DNA from: Kitasatospora sp. MAP5-34 | GTDB lineage: Bacteria > Actinomycetota > Actinomycetes > Streptomycetales > Streptomycetaceae | Assembly (NCBI RefSeq): GCF_029894335.1 | Contig: NZ_JARXZC010000006.1 | Span: 62,001 to 126,000 of the forward strand | Length of the DNA: 64,000 nt | Direction: 5' to 3' | Shown here: piece by piece, positions 50,265-59,451 of the stretch | Position numbering within the stretch: the first letter of the stretch is position 1 | How the letters are laid out: every line of letters starts with the position of its first letter | The notes under the pieces: generated by a model | Told to the model about the DNA's origin: nothing | Database searches by the model: none | What the model saw: the letters and a program-made list of their open reading frames with translations, nothing else | Translations under genes and position numbers: made by a program

Positions 50265-51470
50265 TCACAGCTGGTCGAGCGGCACGTCCGGGTCGGCGAG
50301 CGCTGCCGGGGCCACCGGGCGTCCGCTGCGGACCAGCTCGCGGATCGGGTCGGTCACGTCCCAGACGTTGACGTTCATCCCGGCCAGCACCCGCCCGCCG
50401 GAGAGCCAGAACGCGATGAACTCGCGGGCGCCCGGGTCGCCACGGAACACCACCTGGTCGTAGCCGCCGGGCTCGACGTACCCGGTGTACTCCATCCCCA
50501 GATCGAACTGGTCGGTGAAGAAGTACGGCACGCGGTCGTACGCGGCCGGCCGGCCGAGCATCGACCGGGCCGCCGTACGCGGCTGGTGCAGGGCGTTGGC
50601 CCAGTGCTCGACCCGGATCGGCTTGCCGAACAGCGGGTGGAAGGCGTTGGCGGCGTCGCCCGCCGCGAAGACGTCGGGGTTCGAGGTCCGCAGGTGCTCG
50701 TCGGTCCGGATGCCGTTGTCGACCGCCAGCCCCGCCGCTTCGGCGAGCGCGGTGTTGGGCGTGATCCCGACGCCGACGACCATCGTGTCCGCCGCCACCA
50801 GTGTGCCGTCGCCCAGCCGGACGCCCTGTTCGGTCAGCTCGGTGATCTGCACGCCGAAGCGCAGCTGCACGCCGTGCGCGCGGTGCAGCTCCGCGAAGAC
50901 CTGGGCGACCTCCCGGCCGAGCACCCGCAGCAGCGGCAGCTCCGCCACCTCCAGCACCGTCACCTCGGCCCCGGCCTCCCGGGCCGCGGCGGCGGTCTCC
51001 AGCCCGATCCAGCCGGCCCCGATCACCACGATCCGGGCGCCTGGCTTGAACGCGGCCCTGAGCCGGTCGCTGTCCTGGACGGTCCGCAGATACAGCACGT
51101 TCTCCCGTCCGGCCCCCGGCACCCGCAGCCGGCGTGGCGCGGCGCCGGTGGCCAGCAGCAGCTTGGCGTACCCGACCGTGATGCCGTCGGCCAGCGTCAC
51201 CCGGTGCGCGACCGGGTCGACGGCCGTGACCGTGGTGTCCAACCGCAGGTAGACGTTGTGCTCGGCGTACCACTCGGCCGGATGGACGTAGATCTTCTCC
51301 CGGGCGGTCTTGCCCATCAGATAGCCCTTGGAGAGCGGCGGCCGTTCGTACGGGCGCTCCGGGTCCTCGCCGATCAGCATGAGCGGTCCGTCGTAGCCCT
51401 CCTCCCGGAGTGCTTCGGCGGCCTTCGCGCCCGCCAGGCTCGCACCGACGATCACGTGTGCGGCGTCCAT
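50265..51470 (-). CDS. Ferredoxin/rhodocoxin-type NAD(P)H reductase
   Basis: 401 aa. FAD motif VIVGASLAGAKAAEAL, NAD(P) motif VVIGAGWIGLETAAAA, and second FAD motif VFAAGDAANAFHPLFG. The C-terminal reductase domain (FFTDQFDLGMEYTGY) matches FAD-dependent ferredoxin reductases of the putidaredoxin reductase type, which serve P450 or dioxygenase systems. No ferredoxin or P450 gene is adjacent. Start ATG 51470. Confidence 0.9.
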   Translation of the reverse strand: MDAAHVIVGASLAGAKAAEALREEGYDGPLMLIGEDPERPYERPPLSKGYLMGKTAREKIYVHPAEWYAEHNVYLRLDTTVTAVDPVAHRVTLADGITVGYAKLLLATGAAPRRLRVPGAGRENVLYLRTVQDSDRLRAAFKPGARIVVIGAGWIGLETAAAAREAGAEVTVLEVAELPLLRVLGREVAQVFAELHRAHGVQLRFGVQITELTEQGVRLGDGTLVAADTMVVGVGITPNTALAEAAGLAVDNGIRTDEHLRTSNPDVFAAGDAANAFHPLFGKPIRVEHWANALHQPRTAARSMLGRPAAYDRVPYFFTDQFDLGMEYTGYVEPGGYDQVVFRGDPGAREFIAFWLSGGRVLAGMNVNVWDVTDPIRELVRSGRPVAPAALADPDVPLDQL

Positions 51471-51527
51471 CCCCAGCTCCTCACCTCTCCGGCGGTCGTC
51501 TGCCTCCCCATCTCAGCGCGTACCCGA

Positions 51528-51602
51528 CCACCGCGCGAGGCGGACCGCGCCACCACCGCGCGAGGCGGACCGCGCCACCACCGCGCGAGGCGGACCGCGC
51601 CG
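51528..51602. repeat. Three 25-bp tandem repeats
   Basis: The unit starts CCACCGCGCGAGGCGGACCG and repeats at 51528, 51553 and 51578, the last with a changed end. It lies between divergent genes at 51470 and 51694. Probably slippage; it may affect promoter spacing. Confidence 0.8.
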
Positions 51603-51693
51603 TCGCCGGTGGCTGCGCCTACGCTGAAGTCAGCCGGCACCGGTGAGTGAATCCAGGACCGGTACGTCGGCCAGGACCGGAGGAGGGGCTCTG

Positions 51694-52464
51694 TTGAGCG
51701 AGCAGACCGTCAGGGTGCGCTGTGTGCCGGCGGCCCCGTGCTGGGTCAGCCTGATGGCCCACGATCCGGAGGTCGCGCAGTCCTTCTACGGCCCGCTGCT
51801 GGGCTGGGAGTTCGAGCGCGGTCCGGACCACTGGGGCCCGTACGTACGCGCCGTGGTCGACGGGGTCGAGGTCGCCGGGATCGGCTCGGTGGCGGGGGAC
51901 TGGCAGCCGCCGGTCGCCTGGACGACGTACTTCGGTACGGAGGCCGCCGACGTGACGGCCGACCGGGTCCGCGAGCGCAGCGGCACCCTCGCCGTCGGGC
52001 CGCTCGCCTTCGACGCCGGGCGGCTCGCGCTCGCCTCGGACCCGATGGGCGCGGCCTTCGGCATCTGGGAGGGGGATCTCGGCTGCGCCACCTGGGTGGA
52101 GTCGCCCGGGGCGCCGGTCTGGATCGAGCTGCGGACCGCCGACCCGTTCGCGGCGGCCCTGTTCTACGGCGAGGTCTTCGGTTGGGACGGCCGGGACCCG
52201 AGCCACTTCGAGGTGCGGTACGAGCACGAGCGGGTGGTGCTGCGGGCCGACGGGCACAGCGTGGCGTCCCTGCGGCGGGCCGCCGATGTCGCGCCGCACT
52301 GGGAGGTCTTCTTCTCGGTCGCCGACACGGACCGGGCGGTCGAGCGGGCCGTCGAGCTGGGCGGGGCGGCGGTGGACGCGCCTGCGGACAGCCCGTACGG
52401 GCGGGTGGCCCGGCTGCGGGACGCGGAGGGTGGCCTGTTCTCGGTGATCAACCCGAAGGGGTGA
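51694..52464 (+). CDS. Two-domain VOC (glyoxalase-fold) protein
   Basis: 256 aa from TTG 51694, which has GGAGGAGGGG 5 nt upstream; GTG 51643 is a longer option. Two VOC halves: first MAHDPEVAQSFYGPLLGWEF with VRAVVDGVEVAGIG, and second ELRTADPFAAALFYGEVFGW with EVFFSVADTDRAVERAVELG and RDAEGGLFSVINPKG. Similar Streptomyces proteins are called glyoxalase/bleomycin-resistance or hydroxylase-like. The metal-ligand positions are not obvious, so catalysis is uncertain. Confidence 0.85.
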   Translation: MSEQTVRVRCVPAAPCWVSLMAHDPEVAQSFYGPLLGWEFERGPDHWGPYVRAVVDGVEVAGIGSVAGDWQPPVAWTTYFGTEAADVTADRVRERSGTLAVGPLAFDAGRLALASDPMGAAFGIWEGDLGCATWVESPGAPVWIELRTADPFAAALFYGEVFGWDGRDPSHFEVRYEHERVVLRADGHSVASLRRAADVAPHWEVFFSVADTDRAVERAVELGGAAVDAPADSPYGRVARLRDAEGGLFSVINPKG

Positions 52465-52492
52465 GCGCCGGGTCCGGCGCTCCGGTCATCGG

Positions 52493-53152
52493 TCAGCCCG
52501 AGGCGCCCAGCATGCGCAGCACCAGGACCCCGTAGCGGCGGCCGAGTTCCTCCGGGCTCTCGCTGCTGCGCTCGCTGTACCAGCGGGCGACGTCGATGCC
52601 CAGCGAGGTGACGGCGCGCGCGGCGGTGCGGACGTCCGGTACGTCGAACGACCCGGCGGCAACGCCCTCGTCGATCAGCCGGCGGACGGTCTCCTCGATC
52701 CGGCGGCGCAGCTCGGCGACGACGGCGAAGTCCTCCTCCGGCAGGGCGAGCAGCTCGTGGTTGACGATCCGTCCCACGGTGTGGCCCCGGGCGTGCCAGG
52801 AGGTGAAGTCCTCGACCAGGCGGCGCATCCGGTCGACCGGGTCGCCGTCGGTGTGGGCGGCGTTCTCGACCAGGTCCAGGGTGGCCTGGTGGCCCGTCCG
52901 GCTGATCTCGGAGAGCAGGGCGGCCTTCGAGGGGTAGTGGATGTAGAGGGCGGCCGGGCTCATCCCGGCGGCGGTGGCGATGTCCCGGGTGGTGGTGGCG
53001 TGGTAGCCGCGCCGGGCGAAGGAGTCCACGGCCGCGAGCAGCAGGCGCCGGGCGGCCTCCGGCCGCTCCCCGGCGTGCACTCCGGCGTGCGCCCCAGGGT
53101 GCGTGCCGGGGTGCTCTATGGGCCAGAGGTCGGCGGCTGCTTGGTCGGTCAT
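52493..53152 (-). CDS. TetR-family regulator of the acyl-CoA catabolic locus
   Basis: 219 aa, start MTDQAAADLWPIEHP. A His/Gly-rich spacer precedes the HTH (AAVDSFARRGYHATTTRDIA, GMSPAALYIHYPSKAALL). The ligand domain matches actinomycete TetR regulators of fatty-acid or sterol degradation (FadR/KstR2-like). It is divergent from the SDR gene, with the palindrome CTAAGC-AAGC-GCTTAG between them. The same palindrome lies upstream of the phosphotransferase/acyl-CoA dehydrogenase operon at 60507-60522. Confidence 0.88.
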   Translation of the reverse strand: MTDQAAADLWPIEHPGTHPGAHAGVHAGERPEAARRLLLAAVDSFARRGYHATTTRDIATAAGMSPAALYIHYPSKAALLSEISRTGHQATLDLVENAAHTDGDPVDRMRRLVEDFTSWHARGHTVGRIVNHELLALPEEDFAVVAELRRRIEETVRRLIDEGVAAGSFDVPDVRTAARAVTSLGIDVARWYSERSSESPEELGRRYGVLVLRMLGASG

Positions 53153-53234
53153 GTGGTCATCCTCGCAGACGGGAGGTGCCGGGTCCGGGGCCGGACGGTC
53201 CGGACGGTTGACAGTGTGGCCCGCCGCCAACATG

Positions 53235-53250
53235 CTAAGCAAGCGCTTAG
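53235..53250. promoter_or_regulatory. TetR operator, copy 1
   Basis: CTAAGC-AAGC-GCTTAG, perfect 6-bp arms, between the TetR and SDR starts. Identical (as reverse complement) to the site at 60507-60522. Resembles KstR2-like AAGCGCTT-type operators. Confidence 0.82.
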
Positions 53251-53300
53251 TCAGGCCACGCAGTCAATCCAGTCAGCACTGTCGTCGGAGAGGATGGGCG

Positions 53301-54056
53301 ATGACGCCTTCGTTCAAGGGCCGGGTGGCCGTGGTCACCGGAGCAAGCCGGGGCATCGGCCTCGGCATCGCGCGCGAACTGGTCGAGCGCGGTGCCAAGG
53401 TCTGCGTCACCGCGCGTGGCGCCGAGCCGCTCGCCGAAGCCGTACGTGACCTCGGCGGCCCGGACCACGCGATCGCCGTCGCGGGCAAGGCCGACGACCC
53501 CGCCCACCAGGAGGAGGCGGTGGCCCGCACCATGGAGGCGTTCGGCCGCCTGGACTTCCTCGTGAACAACACCGGCATCAACCCGGTCTACGGTTCCGTG
53601 CTGGAAACCGACCCGGAGGCGGCGGCGAAGATCTTCGCCGTCAACGTGCTGGCCCCGCTGGCCTGGACGCGCCACGCGTACGCCGCCTGGATGGGCGAGC
53701 ACGGCGGCGCGGTGGTCAACGTCGCCTCCATCGCGGGCCTGCGCACCTCCGCCGGCATCGGCATGTACGGCGTGAGCAAGGCCGCCCTGATACGGCTGAC
53801 CATGGAGCTGGCCGCCGAACTCGGCCCGGACATCCGGGTCAACGCCGTCGCCCCCGCCATCATCAAGACCAAGTTCGCCGAGGCCCTGTACGAGGGCCGC
53901 GAGGAGAAGGTGATCCGCGCCTACCCGATGAAGCGGCTCGGGCTTCCGGAGGACGTCGCCGGGGCCGTCGCCTTCCTGCTCTCCGAGGACGCCTCCTGGA
54001 TCACCGGGCAGACCCTGGTGGTCGACGGCGGCGTGACCCTCGGCGGTGGCATGTGA
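53301..54056 (+). CDS. SDR oxidoreductase
   Basis: 251 aa, ATG after GGAGAGGATGGGCG. Classical SDR: VVTGASRGIGLGIA (NAD(P) motif), NNTG, catalytic Ser in NVASIAGLRTS, and YGVSKAA with Tyr and Lys. The end DASWITGQTLVVDGG is typical. Probably a 3-ketoacyl or 3-hydroxyacyl dehydrogenase in fatty acyl-CoA metabolism. First gene of a three-gene plus-strand operon; it overlaps the next by 4 nt. Confidence 0.92.
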   Translation: MTPSFKGRVAVVTGASRGIGLGIARELVERGAKVCVTARGAEPLAEAVRDLGGPDHAIAVAGKADDPAHQEEAVARTMEAFGRLDFLVNNTGINPVYGSVLETDPEAAAKIFAVNVLAPLAWTRHAYAAWMGEHGGAVVNVASIAGLRTSAGIGMYGVSKAALIRLTMELAAELGPDIRVNAVAPAIIKTKFAEALYEGREEKVIRAYPMKRLGLPEDVAGAVAFLLSEDASWITGQTLVVDGGVTLGGGM

Positions 54057-54880
54057 GCGGCCTCGCCGGACAGAGCCTCGCCGGACAGGGCGTCGCGGGA
54101 CAGGGCGTCGTCGTCACGGGCGCCGGGCACGGCATCGGCGCCGCCCTCGCCGAGGCGTTCGCCGCCCAGGGCGCCCGGGTCGTGGTCAACGACCTCGACG
54201 CGGACTCGGCCCGCGCGGTCGCCGAGCGGATCGGCGGCTTCGCCGCTCCCGGCGATGCGGCCGGTGCGGAGGGTGTCGCCGAGCTGATCGCCGCCGCCCG
54301 CAAGCACCTCGGCGCCATCGACGTCTACTGCGCCAACGCGGGCGCGGCGGTCGGCGGCGGCGCCGACGCCGGGCCGAAGGCCTGGGCCACCGCCTGGGAC
54401 GTCAACGTGATGTCCCACGTCCGGGCGGCCGAGCAGCTGCTCCCCGACTGGCTGGAGCGCGGCGAAGGCCGCTTCGTCGCCACCGTCTCCGCCGCCGGGC
54501 TGCTCACCATGCTCGACGCCGCCCCCTACGCCGTCACCAAGCACGGCGCCCTCGCCTTCGCCGAGTGGCTCTCCGCCACCTACCGGCACCGGGGCCTGCG
54601 GGTGCACGCACTCTGCCCGCAGGGCGTCCGGACCAGGATGCTCGACGCCACCGGCCGGGCGGGGGAGGTACTGCTGGCACCCACCGCGATCGAACCCGCC
54701 GCGGTCGCCGAGACCACGCTGCGCTCCATCGCGGCCGGGGAGTTCCTGATCCTGCCGCACTCCGAGACGGCCGGTTTCTACGCGGCCCGGGCCACCGCGC
54801 CGGACCACTGGCTGGACGGCATGAACCGGCTCCAGCAGACCATCGACCAGGGCACTGCCAAGACCCCCGAGAAGGGCTGA
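54053..54880 (+). CDS. SDR oxidoreductase
   Basis: 275 aa, GTG overlapping the previous stop. VVVTGAGHGIGAALAEAF, then DVYCANAGAAVGGG, Ser in FVATVSAAGLLTM, and YAVTKHGALAF. The N-terminus has a short repeated GLAGQ/GVAGQG motif encoded by a DNA repeat. The C-terminus is longer than in standard SDRs (DHWLDGMNRLQQTID). A role in oxidation of a 3-hydroxyacyl chain is plausible by context. Stop 5 nt before the next ATG. Confidence 0.9.
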   Translation: MSGLAGQSLAGQGVAGQGVVVTGAGHGIGAALAEAFAAQGARVVVNDLDADSARAVAERIGGFAAPGDAAGAEGVAELIAAARKHLGAIDVYCANAGAAVGGGADAGPKAWATAWDVNVMSHVRAAEQLLPDWLERGEGRFVATVSAAGLLTMLDAAPYAVTKHGALAFAEWLSATYRHRGLRVHALCPQGVRTRMLDATGRAGEVLLAPTAIEPAAVAETTLRSIAAGEFLILPHSETAGFYAARATAPDHWLDGMNRLQQTIDQGTAKTPEKG

Positions 54881-54885
54881 ACGAG

Positions 54886-55854
54886 ATGCGTGCATGGCAG
54901 GTCGGAGCTCTCGGCGAGCCGGGTGAGGTGATGCGGCTGCACCAGGACGTACCGCAACCCGAGCCCGCTGCCGGGCAGTTGCTGGTGAAGGTACGCGCCG
55001 CGTCGGTCAACTTCCCCGACGCGCTGATGTGCCGGGGGCACTACCAGGTGCGCCCGCCACTGCCGTTCACCCCCGGCGTGGAGCTGTGCGGTGAGGTGGT
55101 GGCCGATGAACCCACCGGGGAACGGGTGATCGGCACCCCGCTGCTGCCCGCCGGGGCCTTCGCCGAGTACGCGCTGATGGACGCGGCGAACGTCTTCCCC
55201 GCGCCCGCCGCCCTCGACGACGCCGAGGCGGCCGCGCTGCACATCGGCTACCAGACCGCCTGGTTCGGCCTGCACCGCCGGGCCGCGCTCCGCGCGGGCG
55301 AGACGCTGCTGGTGCACGCGGCGGCCGGCGGGGTCGGCAGCGCGGCGGTCCAGCTCGGCAAGGCGGCCGGCGCGACCGTCATCGGCGTGGTCGGCGGCGC
55401 CGACAAGGCCGCTGTGGCCCGCGAGTTGGGCGCGGACGTGGTGATCGACCGGCGGGCCGGGGACTTCGTCGCGGCGGTCAAGGAGGCCACCGGCGGACGC
55501 GGCGCGGACGTGGTCTTCGACCCGGTCGGCGGCGCGGCGTACACCGGCTCCACCAAGTGCGTCGCCTTCGAGGGCCGGATCCTGGTGGTCGGCTTCGCGA
55601 GCGGGACCATCCCCTCGCCCGGCCTCAACCACGCGCTGGTGAAGAACTACTCGATCCTGGGCCTGCACTGGGGCCTCTACGCCACCCGCGACCCGCAGTC
55701 CGTCCGCGCCGCCCACACCGAACTGACCGCCCTCGCGGCCAAGGGCGTGATCCGCCCACTGGTCAGCGAGCGACTCCCGTTCGACCGCGCGGCCGAAGGC
55801 GTCCAGCGGGTCGCCGACGGAGTCTCGACCGGACGGATCGTCGTCCTCGCCTAG
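54886..55854 (+). CDS. NADPH:quinone oxidoreductase (MDR family)
   Basis: 322 aa. MDR fold: MRAWQVGALGEPGEVMRL, ASVNFPDALMCRGHYQ, NAD(P) motif HAAAGGVGSAAVQLGKAAGA, and DVVFDPVGGAAY. It lacks the zinc ligands of alcohol dehydrogenases. It probably reduces quinones or enoyl-type substrates with NADPH, as in the neighbouring acyl-CoA pathway. ATG 54886. Third gene of the plus-strand operon; a strong terminator follows. Confidence 0.9.
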   Translation: MRAWQVGALGEPGEVMRLHQDVPQPEPAAGQLLVKVRAASVNFPDALMCRGHYQVRPPLPFTPGVELCGEVVADEPTGERVIGTPLLPAGAFAEYALMDAANVFPAPAALDDAEAAALHIGYQTAWFGLHRRAALRAGETLLVHAAAGGVGSAAVQLGKAAGATVIGVVGGADKAAVARELGADVVIDRRAGDFVAAVKEATGGRGADVVFDPVGGAAYTGSTKCVAFEGRILVVGFASGTIPSPGLNHALVKNYSILGLHWGLYATRDPQSVRAAHTELTALAAKGVIRPLVSERLPFDRAAEGVQRVADGVSTGRIVVLA

Positions 55855-55865
55855 GCTGGTTCAGT

Positions 55866-55898
55866 CAAGGGGCGCGAGGCTCGGCCTCGCGCCCCTTG
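55866..55898. terminator. Bidirectional terminator
   Basis: CAAGGGGCGCGAGGC pairs perfectly with GCCTCGCGCCCCTTG across a 3-nt loop, between convergent operons. Confidence 0.9.
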
Positions 55899-55911
55899 TG
55901 GTGCTGGTTGC

Positions 55912-57048
55912 CTACCCGACCGGCCCCGGCAGGTCCACCAGTGCTGCCAAGGCGTTCCGGTGGTGGCCCGGTGTGCCCAGGGCGAGTTGGTCGGCCTTGG
56001 CGCGCTTCAGGTAGAGGTGGGCCGGGTGTTCCCAGGTCATGCCGATGCCGCCGTGCAACTGGACGCACTCCTCGGCCGCCCGTACGGCCAGTGCCCCGCA
56101 GTGCGCCTGGGCGACCGCCACCGCCACCGCCACGTCCGGGCTGCCGGTCGCCAACGCGTCCGCCGCGTACCGGGCGGCGGCCCTCGCGCCGACCGTCTCG
56201 AGCCAGAGGTCGGCCAGCCGGTGCTTCAGGGCCTGGAAGGAGCCGAGCGCCCGGCCGAACTGCCGGCGCTCCTTCAGGTACGCCACGGTCGTGCCGAGGC
56301 ACCACTCGGCGAGGCCCAGCTGCTCGGAGGCCAGCAGCCCCGCCCCGGTCAGTAGAGCGCGTTCCAGCGCGGCGGGGGCGGTCTCCGGACCGGCCAACTT
56401 CCGTGCGGGGGTGCCCTCCAGGGTCACGTCCGACACCGGCCGGGTCAGGTCCAGCGAGGTTCGCCGGACCACCCGTACGCCTGCCGCGGCCGCCTCCACC
56501 GCGTACAGCCCGGGTCCGTCGACGCCAACTGCCGGTACCAGCAGCAGATCCGCCGCCGACGCGTCCGCGACGGAGGTCAGCCGTCCGCTCAACGTCCCGT
56601 CCGCCGCCGCCCGGACGCCGGTGGGGAAGGCCGCGCCGGGGGCGGTGGAGAGCGGCACCGCGAGAGCCGCCGTCCGGGTGCCGTCAGCCAGCGCGGGCAG
56701 CAACTCGGGCAGCAACTCGGCTGCGCCGCAGGCCAGTAGGAGGGTGGTGGCCAGCACGGCACTGCCGAGGAACGGCACCGGCGCCACGCTGCGGCCCAAC
56801 TCCTCCATCACCACGGCCGTCTCGCGCAGACTCGCCCCCGCGCCGCCGTACTCCTCGGGCACCTGGAGCCCGGCCGCGCCCAGTTCGGCGGCGAGGCTGC
56901 GCCAGAGCCCGAGGTCGTACGGCCGCGCGCTCTCGCAGCGGGCGAGAATGGCACTCGGCGGGCAGTGGTCGGTGAGCAACGCTCTTACACTGGAACGGAG
57001 TTCCTCCTCGATCTCGGAGTACAGCAGATCGGGCTGCGTCGTGCTCAT
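55912..57048 (-). CDS. Acyl-CoA dehydrogenase
   Basis: 378 aa. Starts MSTTQPDLLYSEIEEELRSS and has QVPEEYGGAGASLRETAVVM, RRQFGRALGSFQALKHRLAD and QLHGGIGMTWEHPAHLYLKRAK. The usual FAD- and substrate-binding middle domain is present but divergent, as in the heterodimeric FadE/ChsE subunits of actinomycetes. It overlaps the next acyl-CoA dehydrogenase gene by 4 nt. The two may form an alpha2beta2 enzyme, each giving part of the active site. Confidence 0.88.
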   Translation of the reverse strand: MSTTQPDLLYSEIEEELRSSVRALLTDHCPPSAILARCESARPYDLGLWRSLAAELGAAGLQVPEEYGGAGASLRETAVVMEELGRSVAPVPFLGSAVLATTLLLACGAAELLPELLPALADGTRTAALAVPLSTAPGAAFPTGVRAAADGTLSGRLTSVADASAADLLLVPAVGVDGPGLYAVEAAAAGVRVVRRTSLDLTRPVSDVTLEGTPARKLAGPETAPAALERALLTGAGLLASEQLGLAEWCLGTTVAYLKERRQFGRALGSFQALKHRLADLWLETVGARAAARYAADALATGSPDVAVAVAVAQAHCGALAVRAAEECVQLHGGIGMTWEHPAHLYLKRAKADQLALGTPGHHRNALAALVDLPGPVG

Positions 57049-58214
57049 CGCGGGAGTTCCTTCCAGGGCAGGTCCTTGTCGGTGCGCGGTTCGGACGGCA
57101 GGCCGAGCACCCGTTCGGCGATGATGTTGCGCAGGATCTCCGAGGTGCCGCCCTCGATCGAGTTGCCCTTGGCACGCAGGTAGCGGTACCCGGCCTCGCG
57201 GCCGTTGAAGTCGACGAGCTCCGGCCGGGTCATCGTCCAGTCGTCGTAGCCGAGGCCCTCCTCGCCGAGCAGTTCGACCTCCAGACCGCTCAACTCCTGG
57301 GCGAGCCGGGCGAAGGCCAGCTTCATCGCGGCTCCCTCCGGCCCCGGCTGGCCCTGCGAGAGCTGCTGGCGCAGCCGCTCGCCGGTGAGCCGGGCCACCT
57401 CGGCGTCCGTCCAGCTCCTCAGCAGGCGCTGGTGCAGCTCGTGGCTTCGGAGTTCGGGCCGCTGCCGCCAGGTCGCGGCGACCACGCCGATCATGCCGCC
57501 CTCGCGCGGCATGGCCTGTCCGCCGATCGCCACCCGCTCGTTGTTCAGGGTGGTCTGGGCGACCTGCCAGCCCTCGCCGACGGCGCCGAGCCGGTGCGCG
57601 TCGGGGATGCGCACGCCGGTCAGGAAGACCTCGTTGAACTCGGCCTCGCCGGTGATCTGCCGCAGTGGGCGGACGTCGACCCCGGGGTCGGTCATGTCGC
57701 AGACGAAGTACGTGATGCCCCGGTGCTTGGGCAGGTCCGGGTCGGTGCGGGCGATCAGGATGGCCCAGCGGGCGGTGTGCGCGCTGGACGTCCAGACCTT
57801 CTGGCCGTCCACCGTCCAGGTGTCGCCATCGAGGACGGCCCGGGTGCCGAGCGCGGCCAGGTCGGAGCCGGCGCCGGGCTCGCTGAACAGCTGGCACCAG
57901 ACCTCCTCGCCCGTCCAGAGCGGGCGCAGGAAGCGGGACTTCTGCTCCTCGGTGCCGTAGCGCAGGATGGTCGGGGCCGCCATGCCGAGCCCGATGCCGA
58001 TCCGGCGCGGGTCGTTGTCGGGAGCTCCGGCGGCGGCCAACTCGGCGTCCACCACCGCCTGCAGGGCGCGCGGCAGTCCCAACCCGCCGAGCCCGACCGG
58101 GAAGTGCACCCAGGCGAGCCCGGCGTCGAAGCGGGCGCGCAGGAAGTCGAGCCGGTCCGACTCGGTGGGGTCGTGCTCCGCGAGGAAGTCGCGGACCTGG
58201 TCGCGGATGTCCAC
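57045..58214 (-). CDS. Acyl-CoA dehydrogenase
   Basis: 389 aa. VHFPVGLGGLGLPRALQAVV, CQLFSEPGAGSDLAALGTRA, VDGQKVWTSSAHTARWAIL and YRYLRAKGNSIEGGTSEILR show a normal acyl-CoA dehydrogenase with FAD and substrate loops. It inserts a double bond at C2-C3 of an acyl-CoA. It overlaps its partner at 57048. It ends the Acd block with the third gene at 58216. Start MDIRDQVRDFLAEHDP. Confidence 0.9.
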   Translation of the reverse strand: MDIRDQVRDFLAEHDPTESDRLDFLRARFDAGLAWVHFPVGLGGLGLPRALQAVVDAELAAAGAPDNDPRRIGIGLGMAAPTILRYGTEEQKSRFLRPLWTGEEVWCQLFSEPGAGSDLAALGTRAVLDGDTWTVDGQKVWTSSAHTARWAILIARTDPDLPKHRGITYFVCDMTDPGVDVRPLRQITGEAEFNEVFLTGVRIPDAHRLGAVGEGWQVAQTTLNNERVAIGGQAMPREGGMIGVVAATWRQRPELRSHELHQRLLRSWTDAEVARLTGERLRQQLSQGQPGPEGAAMKLAFARLAQELSGLEVELLGEEGLGYDDWTMTRPELVDFNGREAGYRYLRAKGNSIEGGTSEILRNIIAERVLGLPSEPRTDKDLPWKELPR

Positions 58215-58215
58215 G

Positions 58216-59451
58216 TCAGCCCTCCTGCTGCATAGGCTGGTAGCGCTTGAGCTCGCGGCGGGCGAGCGAGCGCTTGTGCACCTCGTCGGGGCCGTCGGCC
58301 AGCCGTAGGGTGCGGTTGCCCGCCCAGAGTTGGGCGAGCGGGGTGTCCTGGCTGACTCCGGCGGCGCCGTGCGCCTGGACGGCCTTGTCGAGGATCCATT
58401 CGACGGCTGCCGGTACGGCGATCTTGATGGCCTGGATCTCGGTGTGCGCCCCCCGGTTGCCGGCGGTGTCCATCAGCCAGGCCGTCTTGAGCACCAGCAG
58501 CCGGGCCTGCTCGATCCGTACCCGGGACTCGGCGATCCAGTCCTGCACGACGCTCTGCTCGGCGAGCGGTCGGCCGAAGGCGACCCGCTCGGTGACCCGT
58601 CGGCACATCAACTCCAGTGCCCGTTCCCCGATTCCGATCGCCCGCATGCAGTGGTGGATGCGGCCGGGGCCGAGCCGGGCCTGTGCGATGGCGAAGCCGG
58701 AGCCCTCCTCGCCGATCAGGTTGGCGGCCGGCACCCGGACGTTCTCGAACAGGATCTCGGCGTGCCCGCCGTGGTCGGTGTCCTCGTACCCGAACACCTT
58801 CATCCCGCGCTTCACCGTGACGCCCGGGGTGTCGCGGGGCACCAGGATCATGCTCTGCTGCCGGTGGGTGGCGGCGGTGGGATCGGTCTTGCCCATCACG
58901 ATGAAGATGCGGCAGGCCGGGTTCATCGCCCCGGTGATGTACCACTTGCGGCCGTTGACGACGTAGTCGTCGCCGTCCCGCTCGATCCGGGTGGTGATGT
59001 TGGTGGCGTCGGAGGAGGCCACCTCGGGCTCGGTCATCGCGAACGCCGAGCGGATCTCGCCCGCGAGCAGCGACTCCAGCCACTGCTTGCGCTGGGCCTC
59101 GTCGCCGAACTGGGCCAGCAGCTCCATGTTCCCGGTGTCCGGAGCGGCGCAGTTGAGCGCGGCGGGAGCGAGCAGGACCGAGCGACCGGTGATCTCGGCG
59201 AGCGGCGCGTACTGGAGGTTGGTCAGCCCGGCGCCCAACTCGCCCGGCAAGAAGAGATTCCAGAGCCCCTTCTCGCGGGCGGCGGCCTGCAGCTCGCCGA
59301 TGACGGGCGGGATGGTCCACGGTTCGCGTTCCGGGTCGGCGAGTTGGGTGGCGAGCACCGGCTCGGCCGGGTACACGTACTCGTCCATGAAGGCCAGCAG
59401 CTGCCCGCGCAGCTCCTCGGTCCGTCCGTCGTAGGAGAACTCCACGGTCAC
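58216..59451 (-). CDS. Acyl-CoA dehydrogenase
   Basis: 411 aa. The GTG at 59451 overlaps the kinase stop by 4 nt; a second GTG at 59445 has better SD spacing from AAGGAG. Motifs: AMTEPEVASSDATNI (FAD loop), YVVNGRKWYITGAMNP, RVAFGRPLAEQSVVQDW and AHGAAGVSQDTPLAQLWAGN. This is the actinomycete FadE type with extra N-terminal residues (ELRGQLLAFMDEYVYPAEP). It acts next to the APH-type kinase. The 1-nt gap to the next gene indicates tight coupling. Confidence 0.92.
   Translation of the reverse strand: MTVEFSYDGRTEELRGQLLAFMDEYVYPAEPVLATQLADPEREPWTIPPVIGELQAAAREKGLWNLFLPGELGAGLTNLQYAPLAEITGRSVLLAPAALNCAAPDTGNMELLAQFGDEAQRKQWLESLLAGEIRSAFAMTEPEVASSDATNITTRIERDGDDYVVNGRKWYITGAMNPACRIFIVMGKTDPTAATHRQQSMILVPRDTPGVTVKRGMKVFGYEDTDHGGHAEILFENVRVPAANLIGEEGSGFAIAQARLGPGRIHHCMRAIGIGERALELMCRRVTERVAFGRPLAEQSVVQDWIAESRVRIEQARLLVLKTAWLMDTAGNRGAHTEIQAIKIAVPAAVEWILDKAVQAHGAAGVSQDTPLAQLWAGNRTLRLADGPDEVHKRSLARRELKRYQPMQQEG

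Noticed and set aside
49264..51273. A 669-residue minus-strand frame covering GNAT and reductase genes
   Set aside because: Only the part from about 50214 downward is the GNAT gene; the upstream half is an out-of-frame shadow of the ferredoxin reductase.
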